Source: Streptomyces violascens
GTDB lineage: Bacteria; Actinomycetota; Actinomycetes; Streptomycetales; Streptomycetaceae
Assembly: GCF_014649955.1 (NCBI RefSeq)
Contig: NZ_BMUA01000044.1
Location: forward strand, 1 to 40,544
Reading direction: 5' to 3'
Length of the DNA: 40,544 nt
Positions 15,735-24,000 of this stretch are shown one piece after another. How positions within the stretch are numbered: the first letter of the stretch is position 1; each line of letters starts with the position of its first letter. The translations under genes and the position numbers were made by a program. The notes under the pieces were generated by a model. That model did no database searches. It saw nothing but the letters and a program-made list of their open reading frames with translations, and was not told the origin of the DNA.

Positions 15735-16724
15735 TCAGTCGGCCAGGCGTGCAATGAGTGCCCGAATCTCACCGTAGGTCTCGGCGATTTCCTTGGCCCA
15801 GCCGAAGCGGTGGTACTCCAGCAGTAGTCCTACGGCATGCTTGGCCTCATACACCAAAGCCCGCCATTGGGCGTGCTCGCTGTGCCCAAGCTGACCGTAG
15901 TTCTCCCAGAACGCGTCCCGCTCGCTGCCCGGCTTGCGCTGGGCCAGGTAGATCGGCCAGTCGGCCTGTGGATCGCCCCACCAGGTGCGGTCGCAGTCGA
16001 ATACTCCGGTGATGGTGGGGTGCGCTGCTCCCTGGGCCAGCATCACGTTGCCGACCCACAGATCGCCGTGCAACAGCCGTGGCTCGGCGACTTCGTCGAG
16101 CAGGGCACGGTTTCGGTCGGCCACCTCGACCAGCTTCGCTATGTCGCCTGCCTCATGCCCACTGTCGGTCAAGTCGGCAGCAGCCCGGTCGAACCAGGTG
16201 AACAGCGCGTCGCTCCACTGTTGGTGCGTGGGGCCGGCGACGCGACCGAACCCCGGTCCGCGTACCTCGTGGACAGCCCGCGCGATGCCGCCGAGATCGC
16301 GGAAGAATGACGCGCGTTCTGGCTGTGGGTAGGAGTTGAGGACCGACGCCGCGGGCACCCCGTCGAGCATCGTCTGGAACAGGTAGTCGCGGCCGATGAC
16401 TTGATGGGTGAAGTCGACCGCGAGGTTGCGAGGCAGCAAGTTGGCCACCGGTGCCAGGTACGGCACGCTGATGTACTCGTTACGCATCAGTTCCGGATCC
16501 GCGTGCGACTGCCGCCCAGGTTCCGGGGCGATCCGCAGGATGACTGGTTTTCCCTGTCCAAGGTCAACCCGGAATGTGGTGTTGTAGTAGCCGCCGCCCA
16601 GTTCGATCGCGGAGAACACCTCGACGTCCGCGCCGAACGCCGCGCGGACGACCGCTTGGATCTCCGCTGCGCTCACCGGCCGCTGAAAGTCGTCTGCCGC
16701 GCGGACGATGGGTTGATAGTCCAT
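15735..16724 (-). CDS. Aminoglycoside/choline-kinase-like phosphotransferase
   Basis: 329 residues from ATG 16724 (MDYQPIVRAADDFQRP...). It has the APH fold: N-lobe with GGGYYNTTFRV (nucleotide loop) and VILRIAPEP (Lys/Arg strand), a Brenner motif HGDLWVGN (219-226) with the catalytic Asp, and the metal-binding VFDCD (241-245). It phosphorylates a small molecule hydroxyl with ATP or GTP. It is the last gene of the unit hydrolase-ligase-kinase, 167 bp after the PGM1-like gene. Self-resistance by product phosphorylation is likely, as in streptomycin or viomycin clusters; a biosynthetic phosphorylation is the alternative. Confidence 0.83.
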   Translation of the reverse strand: MDYQPIVRAADDFQRPVSAAEIQAVVRAAFGADVEVFSAIELGGGYYNTTFRVDLGQGKPVILRIAPEPGRQSHADPELMRNEYISVPYLAPVANLLPRNLAVDFTHQVIGRDYLFQTMLDGVPAASVLNSYPQPERASFFRDLGGIARAVHEVRGPGFGRVAGPTHQQWSDALFTWFDRAAADLTDSGHEAGDIAKLVEVADRNRALLDEVAEPRLLHGDLWVGNVMLAQGAAHPTITGVFDCDRTWWGDPQADWPIYLAQRKPGSERDAFWENYGQLGHSEHAQWRALVYEAKHAVGLLLEYHRFGWAKEIAETYGEIRALIARLAD

Positions 16725-16890
16725 GACTCTCTCGAACACCTCAGCTCGGAATCTCTTGGCTGCGCCGCCGCACTGCCGCACAGCCACACCATTTCAGGAA
16801 CACGTTGTGCGTAGGACCAGTGACGACTTGCCGAAGCAGACGGGCAGTTCAGCGATACTGCGGTCTGCGGCCGCGTTCCGCCGCGTCGGC

Positions 16891-18234
16891 TTACCCACCG
16901 GGAGAGGTGAACGCGCGGGCCAACCGGGCATGCAGGTCCTCGCGCCTCTCGTGGGTGTCATAGACGAGGCAGAACATGAACGCGGCGCCGCCGGCCTCGT
17001 CCAACAGCGGAGCTGTGGACACCAGCGTGCCTAAGCGAGTTGACGGGTCGTAGAGGCAACCAGCTGCCCGCGCACCCGCGACAAAGTCGCTGACATGCCG
17101 TATGCCCCACTGCTCAGGCACTTCGTACTCGGCGACGGTCCGCTCGGGATAGGTAGAAACGCCGACCAATCGCTCGGCGATCGCGTCGTAGAGGTGCAGC
17201 GACCCGGAGACATGCGCGTTGACCTCGGTAAAGACGATCCGGCCATCTGTATCGACGATCGCGTCAGCCGAGAGGTGCCCTCGATAGCCGGTGGCCCGGT
17301 ATGCCTCGGCCAGCCGTTCGCCTCGGGCTAGCAGGAACCGGTGTGCTTCCTCCCCGATGTCCGCCGGACGTAGCGGGACCACCTGCACGTCGAGCCGGCG
17401 GTCCGCATAGCCGAGGATCCCGGCCCCGGTGTGCGCCACACTGTCGTCAGTGACGCGGTACTCGGCGTACACCGAGACCGCACCCGGCACGTACGTCTCG
17501 ACGACCACGGGAAAGCGACCGCCCGCCGATGCCCAGGTCCACTGCCGCTCCCAGAACTCCCGCACTTCGCCAGGCCCGGGCCCGAGCAGGGAAACGTGCC
17601 GGGCGCCGGCGTGTCCGGTGTTCGCGGTCGCACCGCCGAAGACGATGTGGTTGCCGTTGCCGGAACCGTTGTGCGCCTGTTTCACCACCACGGCGGCTCC
17701 AGACCGAGCGATCCGCTCGGCCAACGCCTGCTCTGCCTCGGCGCGGCCGTGGCACACCGTACCCTCAGCTATCGCAACGTCGGCGCCTGCCGCGAGGGCG
17801 CGGAAGAACGCCTTGGAGTTGACCGGTTCGCCACCTCCTTGCGCGACAAACGCGGCTCCGGGCAGCGTGTGGGCGATGCCGAGCGAGTCCGCGAACCGGG
17901 CCACCGAGGCGGAAGGCCACAGCGCAAAGACCTCGCTGACCGCCTCCGGGTCCAGCCTGGCCGCTACCGTGTGCAAGAAATCCGGGTCGGTCAAGTCCTG
18001 CGGATCGATGAGCCGCCCGCCGTGCGTCCCCGGCGGCGCCACACATACCCGCAAGGTGGATGGGTCTGTGCCGGTAAGTTCGGTTACGTGCGCCACGTAG
18101 TCCGGGTCCGGCGCGGTGGGCAACACCAGCAGGTCGTGGTCGTCCGCGAACCACAGCATCCGCTGCGCGGCCGCGCTCATGTCGCCGACCGCCCGGATCG
18201 TCCTGTCGATCTGGTTACCGATCAGAACCCTCAT
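16891..18234 (-). CDS. PGM1-like ATP-grasp peptide ligase
   Basis: 447 residues from ATG 18234 (MRVLIGNQIDRTIRAVG, with GGGAG upstream), close to the length of PGM1 of the pheganomycin pathway. It has a pre-ATP-grasp domain (~1-150), the ATP-grasp core with VVVKQAHNGSGNGNHIVFGG and the Mg-binding IVFTEVNAHVSGS, and a PGM1-type C-terminal domain (RLGTLVSTAPLLDEAGGAAF). PGM1 attaches a guanidino-amino acid to the N-terminus of ribosomal peptides. An amidinotransferase lies 2 kb upstream, so a guanidino substrate is plausible. Codon 401 is TTA. It lies 43 bp after the hydrolase stop, same operon. Confidence 0.85.
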   Translation of the reverse strand: MRVLIGNQIDRTIRAVGDMSAAAQRMLWFADDHDLLVLPTAPDPDYVAHVTELTGTDPSTLRVCVAPPGTHGGRLIDPQDLTDPDFLHTVAARLDPEAVSEVFALWPSASVARFADSLGIAHTLPGAAFVAQGGGEPVNSKAFFRALAAGADVAIAEGTVCHGRAEAEQALAERIARSGAAVVVKQAHNGSGNGNHIVFGGATANTGHAGARHVSLLGPGPGEVREFWERQWTWASAGGRFPVVVETYVPGAVSVYAEYRVTDDSVAHTGAGILGYADRRLDVQVVPLRPADIGEEAHRFLLARGERLAEAYRATGYRGHLSADAIVDTDGRIVFTEVNAHVSGSLHLYDAIAERLVGVSTYPERTVAEYEVPEQWGIRHVSDFVAGARAAGCLYDPSTRLGTLVSTAPLLDEAGGAAFMFCLVYDTHERREDLHARLARAFTSPGG

Positions 18235-18277
18235 GACTGCTCCCAGTTCGCTGGCCAGAAGTAGCAACGACGAGATG

Positions 18278-19237
18278 TCACGGCAGGTCGGCGTAGCGGG
18301 ACGTCGCTTCGAGGATGGCGTCTCGCGCGGACGGGCTCGCCGGCGTGTGGCCAACGCCGGGCAGGGTGCGGAATTCGGCAGTAGGCCATGCCTGTGCCAG
18401 CAGCCAGGCCATGTCATAGGGGTTCGCGCGGTCGTCGCGCCCGTGGATGATCATGCCAGGGATACCCATCAGCCGATGCGCCTCGTGCAACACCTGGTTG
18501 GGCTCAAGGAAAACGTCGTTGCTGAAGTAGTGCGTGGTGATCCGAGAGAACTGCATCGCGAAGTCCGGGTCCCTGTAGAGCGGAGCAGACCTCCATCCCG
18601 GATCCAGGCTGGAAATGATGTCCTCCCACGCACACCAGTTGCTCGCCGCGGCCCGCTGCACCGACTCGTCTGTTGTTTCGTTGAGTAGCTTGTTATACGC
18701 ACTGAGCAGGTCATCTTCGTTCCCCTCCCCCGCGCCCGCGCAGAACCGCTCCCACTCCGCTGGAAAGTAGCGCCCCATCTCCTGGTAAAGCCAACGGAGG
18801 TCGCCGCGGCGGGCGAGCATCATGAACACCAGCACCATGGCACGCACCCGTTCGGGGTGCTGCTGCGCGTAGACAAGCGCCAGAGTGCTGCCCCACGACC
18901 CGCCCCACAGCACCCATCGGTCGACGCCGAGGTGTTCACGCAACTGCTCGATGTCGGACACCAGGTGCTGGGTCGTGTTGTCCGTCAGGCGTACCGTCGG
19001 GTCAGCCGCGGACGGCGTGCTGCGCCCGCAGTTGCGCTGGTCCATCTGAATAATTCGATAGCGCTGGGGGTCCCACATCCCTCTTTGCCCGGGGCTACTG
19101 CCAGTGCCGGGGCCACCGTGCAGAATCAGAGCAGGTACTCCCTGTGGACTGCCGCTGGCCGTCCAGAACACCTTGTGTCCGCCGCCGACATCGAGGTATC
19201 CCTCGTCGTGCGGTTCTGTGGTCGGGAAGTACTCCAC
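18278..19237 (-). CDS. Proline iminopeptidase-like alpha/beta hydrolase
   Basis: 319 residues, GTG start at 19237 with GAGGAGGAC upstream. Family signatures are the oxyanion HGGPGTG (40-46), the nucleophile elbow GGSWGS with S114, the acid loop HGRDD and the catalytic His in GVGHTP. Peptidase family S33 enzymes remove N-terminal Pro or other residues from peptides. As first gene of the unit with the PGM1-like ligase it may trim the N-terminal Met-Ile of the MIYNH product before ligation, or act on the finished compound. No signal peptide, so cytoplasmic. Confidence 0.87.
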   Translation of the reverse strand: MEYFPTTEPHDEGYLDVGGGHKVFWTASGSPQGVPALILHGGPGTGSSPGQRGMWDPQRYRIIQMDQRNCGRSTPSAADPTVRLTDNTTQHLVSDIEQLREHLGVDRWVLWGGSWGSTLALVYAQQHPERVRAMVLVFMMLARRGDLRWLYQEMGRYFPAEWERFCAGAGEGNEDDLLSAYNKLLNETTDESVQRAAASNWCAWEDIISSLDPGWRSAPLYRDPDFAMQFSRITTHYFSNDVFLEPNQVLHEAHRLMGIPGMIIHGRDDRANPYDMAWLLAQAWPTAEFRTLPGVGHTPASPSARDAILEATSRYADLP

Positions 19238-19317
19238 GTGTCCGTCCTCCTCACCTCAGGCCGTTTATCTCGCGCATCAGCCGCGGCCCACGGTCGAGCG
19301 CAGACTCCTGACAGGGT

Positions 19318-19352
19318 GGTGTGCAACTGAGCGCGACGCTCAGTTGCACACC
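19318..19352. promoter_or_regulatory. Perfect 16-bp inverted repeat in the 5' leader of the hydrolase unit
   Basis: Arms GGTGTGCAACTGAGCG (19318-19333) and exact complement (19337-19352) with loop CGA. It lies between promoter PB and the hydrolase start, within the ~225-nt untranslated leader. No U-tract on either side, so it could be an operator or attenuator stem as well as a terminator. Confidence 0.55.
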
Positions 19353-19410
19353 CCCTGGGGAGCCGCATGCAACACCTAATGACAGAAATAGCGTCTGCGC
19401 CATCAGGAGG

Positions 19411-19519
19411 CAATTCAGCCGCAGCTCCGCGACAAATCCTGCAAACCCAGGATTAGCTTCAAGCGCAACGACACTAACTATGGCGTATTGGGGTGTCAAT
19501 GGCGCTAATTGCACGGATA
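19411..19519 (-). promoter_or_regulatory. Promoter PB of the hydrolase/PGM1-like/kinase unit
   Basis: Minus-strand TTGACA (19494-19499), 17 bp, TAGTGT (19471-19476), with TATCCGTGCAAT upstream. It is the twin of PA at 15055-15165. In the transcribed part AATCCTG...CAGGATT forms a 7-bp stem with a 6-nt loop. The shared sequence implies co-regulation of the two units. Confidence 0.75.
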
Positions 19520-19879
19520 GAGGCGGGCGTGGTGTCGATGACGCCGGGGTTGAAAGGTGGGGGTGCCGCCTTGTCTCCCTGGTGCCATGCCGATGGGTAT
19601 GCGGTATCCGGACGGGGGCGGGCTGCCCGCCGGGGAGCGGGTGAGGCGCGAGGCGGTACGGCGCCAGGCGGCGTGTTGTTCATGGAGGGGGCCGGGCCGC
19701 CGGAGGTCGCGCGGCGGCCTGCGGGTGCCGGGGAAGCCCGCCCGTACCCGGCACCAGCTGGGGCGGGCTGGCGGGCCGATGGCATCGGCGCCACAAGGGG
19801 CCAGGCGGAACGGTCCGCCGACTGGAGTCCGGTCAACATGCCGGACTGGACGAGGTGTTGGACGCGGGTTCTGCGGCGG

Positions 19880-20165
19880 TACAGCGAGCGCTACCCCCTG
19901 CTCTTCCGTCAGTTCGTAGAGCGTCATGCGAACCGGCCGACCGTACATCAGCTGCCGCCGTATGCCCCTGATCTCAACCCAGTGGAGGCACTGGGCACAC
20001 CACCGCCGCAGTCTCGCAAGCCTCGCCCCGCTAGCCCCGACGACCTCGCCCGCCTGGCCCGCGGACACTCGCGGGATCCACAGACCAAACCCAACACTCT
20101 GGCCGGCTTCATCACCGAAACCGGCCTCACCCCCGATCTCCCGACCCGTCGCCCTGACCTTTCAA
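19880..20165 (+). pseudogene. IS630-family transposase, C-terminal remnant
   Basis: The plus frame carries TVHQLPPYAPDLNPVEAL, the last catalytic-Glu motif of IS630 DDE transposases, then DDLARLARG and FITETGLTPDL from the C-terminus. The upstream part is not family-like and no start is credible. The segment fills the gap between PB and the amidinotransferase promoter. Confidence 0.6.
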
Positions 20166-20208
20166 CCTCGGCAGCAGCGCCAGGTGGACCATCACTGAAC
20201 GGTTATGT

Positions 20209-20237
20209 TTGACCAGTCGAAGGCTGTGCTGCACAAT
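20209..20237 (+). promoter_or_regulatory. Possible promoter of the amidinotransferase-MFS unit
   Basis: TTGACC (20209-20214), 17 bp, CACAAT (20232-20237), 83 bp before the GTG start. The -35 is good (5 of 6) and the -10 is weak (4 of 6). Confidence 0.4.
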
Positions 20238-20319
20238 CGCCAGCGAATTCCCACTTGCGCCCGGCTGCCAGGTTATTCCTGCATGCCGAGCTATTCCTTC
20301 GAATGGCAAGGAAGAGAAC

Positions 20320-21465
20320 GTGAGACTCAACAGCCACAACGAATGGTCTGCGCTGAAAGAGATAGTCGTCGGCTCGGCGGAGAACTACGTCTCGCACGAC
20401 CGCGAGCTGTCGTTCGACATCTTCTTCCACGAGAATTTGTTCCACTCCGACTGGGCCTACCCCCGGCTGACCCAGGCGACCGAGTCCTCGCTGGAGGCCC
20501 GCAGCTACAAGATCAAGCAACGCTACGCCGACGAGCTGCACGAGGACGTCGAGAACCTCGTAGAGACGCTCTCCGGGCTTGGGGTGCGGGTACAGCGGCC
20601 ACTGCCCCTCCCGCCCAACCCCGAGCCGATAGCCGGGTTCGGTTGGACCGCGCCGCCGGTACCGCCGCTGAATATCCGAGACAACACGCTCATCATCGGC
20701 AACGAGATCATCGAGACTCCTCCCGCGATCCGTTCGCGCTACCTGGAGACCCGCCTGCTCGCCCCGGTCTACCAGCAGTACTACGATCAGGGCGCCAAGT
20801 GGACGACCATGCCCCGGCCGATCCTCACCGACAGCTCGTTCGACCTGTCCTATGCCCGCGACACCGAGACCACGCTGGGCGGCCCCACCGAGCCCATCGA
20901 GGACCCTGCGGCCTCGCCGTACGACGTCGGCCACGAGATGATCCTGGACGGCGCGCAAGTCCTGCGCCTGGGCAGGGACCTCATAGTGAACGTGGCCAAC
21001 GCCAACCACGTGGCGGCCTGCGGATGGCTGGAGCGGCACCTGACGGACACCCACCGTGTACACCGTGTCCACCGCATGAGCGACAACCACATCGACAGCA
21101 TGTTGTTGGCGTTGCGGCCAGGGGTGTTCCTCGCCCGCCACGAGGCCATCCGTGACCTGCTGCCGTCCCCGTTCAACACCTGGAAGCTGATCGTCCCACC
21201 TGCGCCGGGGGAGGGCCACTTCCCGGTATACGACGACGACGATCTGATCCTGACCAGCCCTTACATCGACCTGAACGTGCTGTCTGTCGACGAGAACCTG
21301 GTCATGGTCAACGAGGCATGCGTGGAGTTGATGCGCACCCTCGAGAGCGAGGGCTTCACCGTGGTCCCCGTACGCCATCGGCACAGGCGTCTGTTCGGCG
21401 GCGGCTTCCATTGCTTCACCCTGGACACCGTCCGGGAGGGCGAACTGGAGGACTACACCGCCTAA
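20320..21465 (+). CDS. L-arginine:X amidinotransferase (StrB1/GATM-like)
   Basis: 381 residues from GTG 20320 (AAGGAAG at 20308-20314), starting MRLNSHNEWSALKEIVVGSA as in the family. Catalytic features of the pentein fold are HIDS (H257, D259) and the nucleophile Cys in GGGFHCFTLDTVR (C365). The enzyme transfers the amidino group of arginine to an amine, as in streptomycin (StrB1), creatine and pheganomycin/ketomemicin-type pathways. Its acceptor here is probably an amino acid that the PGM1-like ligase then uses. It reads rightward, 124 bp before the MFS gene. Confidence 0.9.
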   Translation: MRLNSHNEWSALKEIVVGSAENYVSHDRELSFDIFFHENLFHSDWAYPRLTQATESSLEARSYKIKQRYADELHEDVENLVETLSGLGVRVQRPLPLPPNPEPIAGFGWTAPPVPPLNIRDNTLIIGNEIIETPPAIRSRYLETRLLAPVYQQYYDQGAKWTTMPRPILTDSSFDLSYARDTETTLGGPTEPIEDPAASPYDVGHEMILDGAQVLRLGRDLIVNVANANHVAACGWLERHLTDTHRVHRVHRMSDNHIDSMLLALRPGVFLARHEAIRDLLPSPFNTWKLIVPPAPGEGHFPVYDDDDLILTSPYIDLNVLSVDENLVMVNEACVELMRTLESEGFTVVPVRHRHRRLFGGGFHCFTLDTVREGELEDYTA

Positions 21466-21588
21466 TTTACCTACCGTTCAACCGGCCTTGACCAGTGAGC
21501 CATCGCAGGGCTGATCACGGGGCAACCAGACGCACAGCAAGACACGGTGCCGTCGCCCCGTGAGGAGCGCGCAACAGAGTGAGTTGGA

Positions 21589-22827
21589 ATGGTTCTCGCA
21601 AACACGAACGCCACCCCGGACACGCGTGGCAGACCGCTGCGGCACCGGGCGTTCCGGTGGTATCTGCTCGGCACTTCGGTGTCCCAGCTGGGCAATTCAG
21701 TCGCGCCGGTGGCACTGGCATTCGCCGTGCTCAGCTTCTCCGGTAGTACGTACGACCTGGGCCTGGTACTGACAGCGCGCAGCGTGCCGTTGGTGGTTTT
21801 CCTGCTGATTGGCGGCGTGGTGGCCGACCGGTTCCCGCGCACGACCGTGCTCATCGTCGCCAACGCGGGGGCCGGGCTCACCCAGGGCGTAAGCGCCTTC
21901 CTGCTGATCACCGGTCGGGCAGGGATCGGTGCGCTGGCCGGGTTGGCCGCATTCAACGGCGCCCTGGGCGCCTTCTCGCTGCCCGCGATGCGGGGGATCG
22001 TACCGAGGCTGGTCCAGCCGCACGAACGGCAGCGGGCCAACGCGTTGCTTGGCTTGTCTCGCAGCTCCGCCCAGGTTCTCGGTCCCGCACTGTCCGGCGC
22101 GATGTTCGCGGTCGTCGGCGGCGGCTGGGCCGTGGCGGTGGACGCTGTCACGTTCGGGTTCGCTGTGTTCTGCGCGCTCATGCTGCCACGTACATCCGCC
22201 AAGCCCGCCTGCGGCCGGCGCAGCCCCTGGGCGGACTTACGCGAGGGTTGGTCTACCTTCCGCGGCATCGCGTGGCTGTGGAAGGCGGTGTGCTCGTTGT
22301 GCGTGGCCAACCTGCTCGTAGCTGGCACGTGGGGCGTGCTCGGCCCCGCAATCGCCGCCACCACGATCGGCGCGGGTGCGTGGGGGCTCGTGCTCGGCGC
22401 GCGGTCGGTCGGTCTCTTCCTCACCACCGCACTGGTCTACCGGATGCGGATCGCCCGACTGCTCCTAGTCGCTCAGATGGGCTTCGCCATCACCGCACTT
22501 CCGTTACTCGCCCTCGGACTGTGGCCAGCCTTGCCGGTCCTCCTAGCGACCTCGTTCGCAGCGGGGCTCGGCTCAGGCGTGTTCAGTCCTGTGTGGCAGA
22601 CCCTGTTGCAGGACCAGATACCCGAGCATCAACTGTCTCGGGTATCCGCCTACGACGATCTTGGATCCTCACTCGCCGTCCCGCTCGGCCAGGTCCTGGC
22701 CGGCCCGGTCGCCGGTGCGCTCGGCGAGCAACCCACTGCGGCATGGGCCGGCGTGGTGTTCCTGCTCGCCGTTCTGGCACCCCTGGCATCCCGGTCGGTG
22801 CGCGAGGTGCGCGCTCTCAACCAGTGA
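21589..22827 (+). CDS. MFS exporter (DHA1/MefA-like)
   Basis: 412 residues with about twelve hydrophobic helices. The family's loop motif is visible as GGVVADRFPRTTVLI (motif A, DRFPR), and the N-terminal RHRAFRWYLLGTSVSQLGNSV start is typical of the MefA/TetV-type drug/macrolide efflux group. It probably exports the product and confers self-resistance. Codons 217 and 306 are TTA. Its 3' end overlaps the convergent regulator gene by 11 bp (22817-22827), so transcription of each could interfere with the other. Confidence 0.88.
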   Translation: MVLANTNATPDTRGRPLRHRAFRWYLLGTSVSQLGNSVAPVALAFAVLSFSGSTYDLGLVLTARSVPLVVFLLIGGVVADRFPRTTVLIVANAGAGLTQGVSAFLLITGRAGIGALAGLAAFNGALGAFSLPAMRGIVPRLVQPHERQRANALLGLSRSSAQVLGPALSGAMFAVVGGGWAVAVDAVTFGFAVFCALMLPRTSAKPACGRRSPWADLREGWSTFRGIAWLWKAVCSLCVANLLVAGTWGVLGPAIAATTIGAGAWGLVLGARSVGLFLTTALVYRMRIARLLLVAQMGFAITALPLLALGLWPALPVLLATSFAAGLGSGVFSPVWQTLLQDQIPEHQLSRVSAYDDLGSSLAVPLGQVLAGPVAGALGEQPTAAWAGVVFLLAVLAPLASRSVREVRALNQ

Positions 22828-23818
22828 CCTGGCCATCGAGCTTTCTGGCAAGAGAGCGCCAGGCCCGCGCGTAGCGTTCAGCCAGCTCTGCCACCACCGG
22901 CGCGCAGTGCGCCGGGATCGTCTCGACATGAACCGACCAGTCGGACGCGGGGACCATGTGCGAGTTCAGCCACTCCAATAGCGCGCGGCCCCGGTTGTTG
23001 TATCTCAGCGCCGGATCGCGCTGCAGCATGGCCAAGAGCTGCGACACCTCCCCTACTGACACCTCGGCAGGCGGCTTGCAAGCCAAAGACTTGCGCGGAG
23101 CCAGCACAGGCGACTGCCCTTTACGGGTCCGTTCCCGAACGTCGCGGGCGGTACCAACGGAGATGCCGGCGGTGGCTGCGATCTCCCGCAGTGACGCGTC
23201 CGGACGGGTGGCGATGAACTCGCTCGCGCGGCGCCTGCCTTCTGCTGTGGAAAGCGGCCGTACGCGGCCATCCCGGCCTACCCGGGTGTTCGACTGAAGC
23301 AAATCATCAGTTCCACGCATGCGCACGGAGGCGACGGCCTGGGCCGATAGACCGGTAGCCGCAGCGATCGATCGGTCCGACCAGTGCGGATGGGTGCGCA
23401 GGATCCGCTCCACTGCCGCGGAGCGCTCGGCTAGCGACAGCGGAAGCCCGTGCGCGATGTTCATCTGGACCGAGAGTAAGAACGCGTCATCCTCGTCGAC
23501 GTCGACGAAGCACACCACCACCTCGCGGCTCCCCTTGAGTTGAGCCGCGCGTAGCCGGTGCATGCCATCGATGACTCGCATTGTCCCCCGATGTACGAGG
23601 ATGGGAGGTAACGCGGAGTCAATGGCTGCCAGCACCTTGACGTGTTCTGCATCATCGCCGCCAACCCGAGGCGAGTCAGCAGGCAGCAACGACTCAATCG
23701 GCACCGTGACTGGCGCACCGAAATCCGCAGCCCCTTCCAGGCCGGCGGCCGCACGCAACGCGTCACCGCGACGGCGCACCACCTGCTCCGCAGAGTTGAC
23801 ACCGCTGTCGTAGCTCAT
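22817..23818 (-). CDS. StrR-like ParB-domain transcriptional regulator
   Basis: 333 residues from ATG 23818 with GAGGG upstream. A ParB/Srx N-terminal domain (VTVPIESLLPADSPR, then MRVIDGMHRLRAAQLKG, ~38-100) is followed by helix-turn-helix segments (WSDRSIAAATGLSAQAVASV; ASLREIAATAGISVGTARDV). This is the layout of pathway-specific activators StrR, NovG and Tei15*. As the only regulator in the cluster it is the prime candidate to act on promoters PA and PB. Codon 70 is TTA (plus-strand 23609-23611), which would place it, and so the cluster, under bldA. Confidence 0.88.
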   Translation of the reverse strand: MSYDSGVNSAEQVVRRRGDALRAAAGLEGAADFGAPVTVPIESLLPADSPRVGGDDAEHVKVLAAIDSALPPILVHRGTMRVIDGMHRLRAAQLKGSREVVVCFVDVDEDDAFLLSVQMNIAHGLPLSLAERSAAVERILRTHPHWSDRSIAAATGLSAQAVASVRMRGTDDLLQSNTRVGRDGRVRPLSTAEGRRRASEFIATRPDASLREIAATAGISVGTARDVRERTRKGQSPVLAPRKSLACKPPAEVSVGEVSQLLAMLQRDPALRYNNRGRALLEWLNSHMVPASDWSVHVETIPAHCAPVVAELAERYARAWRSLARKLDGQVTG

Positions 23819-23860
23819 AGCAAATCCCTCGTCTCCCTTTCCTTTACGTTCAGTAGAGAC

Positions 23861-23876
23861 ACCTCACCTCTGAGGT
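23861..23876. promoter_or_regulatory. Small palindrome upstream of the StrR-like gene
   Basis: ACCTCA-CCTC-TGAGGT, 6-bp arms with a 4-bp spacer, 43 bp before the start codon. Operator-like position. Binding protein unknown. Confidence 0.35.
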
Positions 23877-24000
23877 AGGCAGCTTTCGAGATACTTCGTT
23901 CCATAGGGGCACACTTACACGCCCCGAGGCGGGGGTCGGAGAACCCGCTGAGTTCACATATGAGTGGCATCGATGCACAGGGCCGAGGCCACAGGCCGGG

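Noticed and set aside
19251..19514. 87-residue minus-strand frame in the hydrolase leader
   Set aside because: It runs through the promoter and the perfect stem, its starts lack ribosome sites and it has no family-like sequence; most of it is the untranslated leader.
21471..22427. Long minus-strand open frame opposite the MFS gene
   Set aside because: A shadow of GC-rich coding DNA; the MFS frame is clearly the real one.
23285..23313. A StrR-box-like sequence (GTTCGACTG, 11 nt, CAGTTCCAC) inside the StrR-like gene
   Set aside because: The first half matches the known StrR site but the second half is only partly right, it lies in coding sequence far from any promoter, and neither PA nor PB has such a box.
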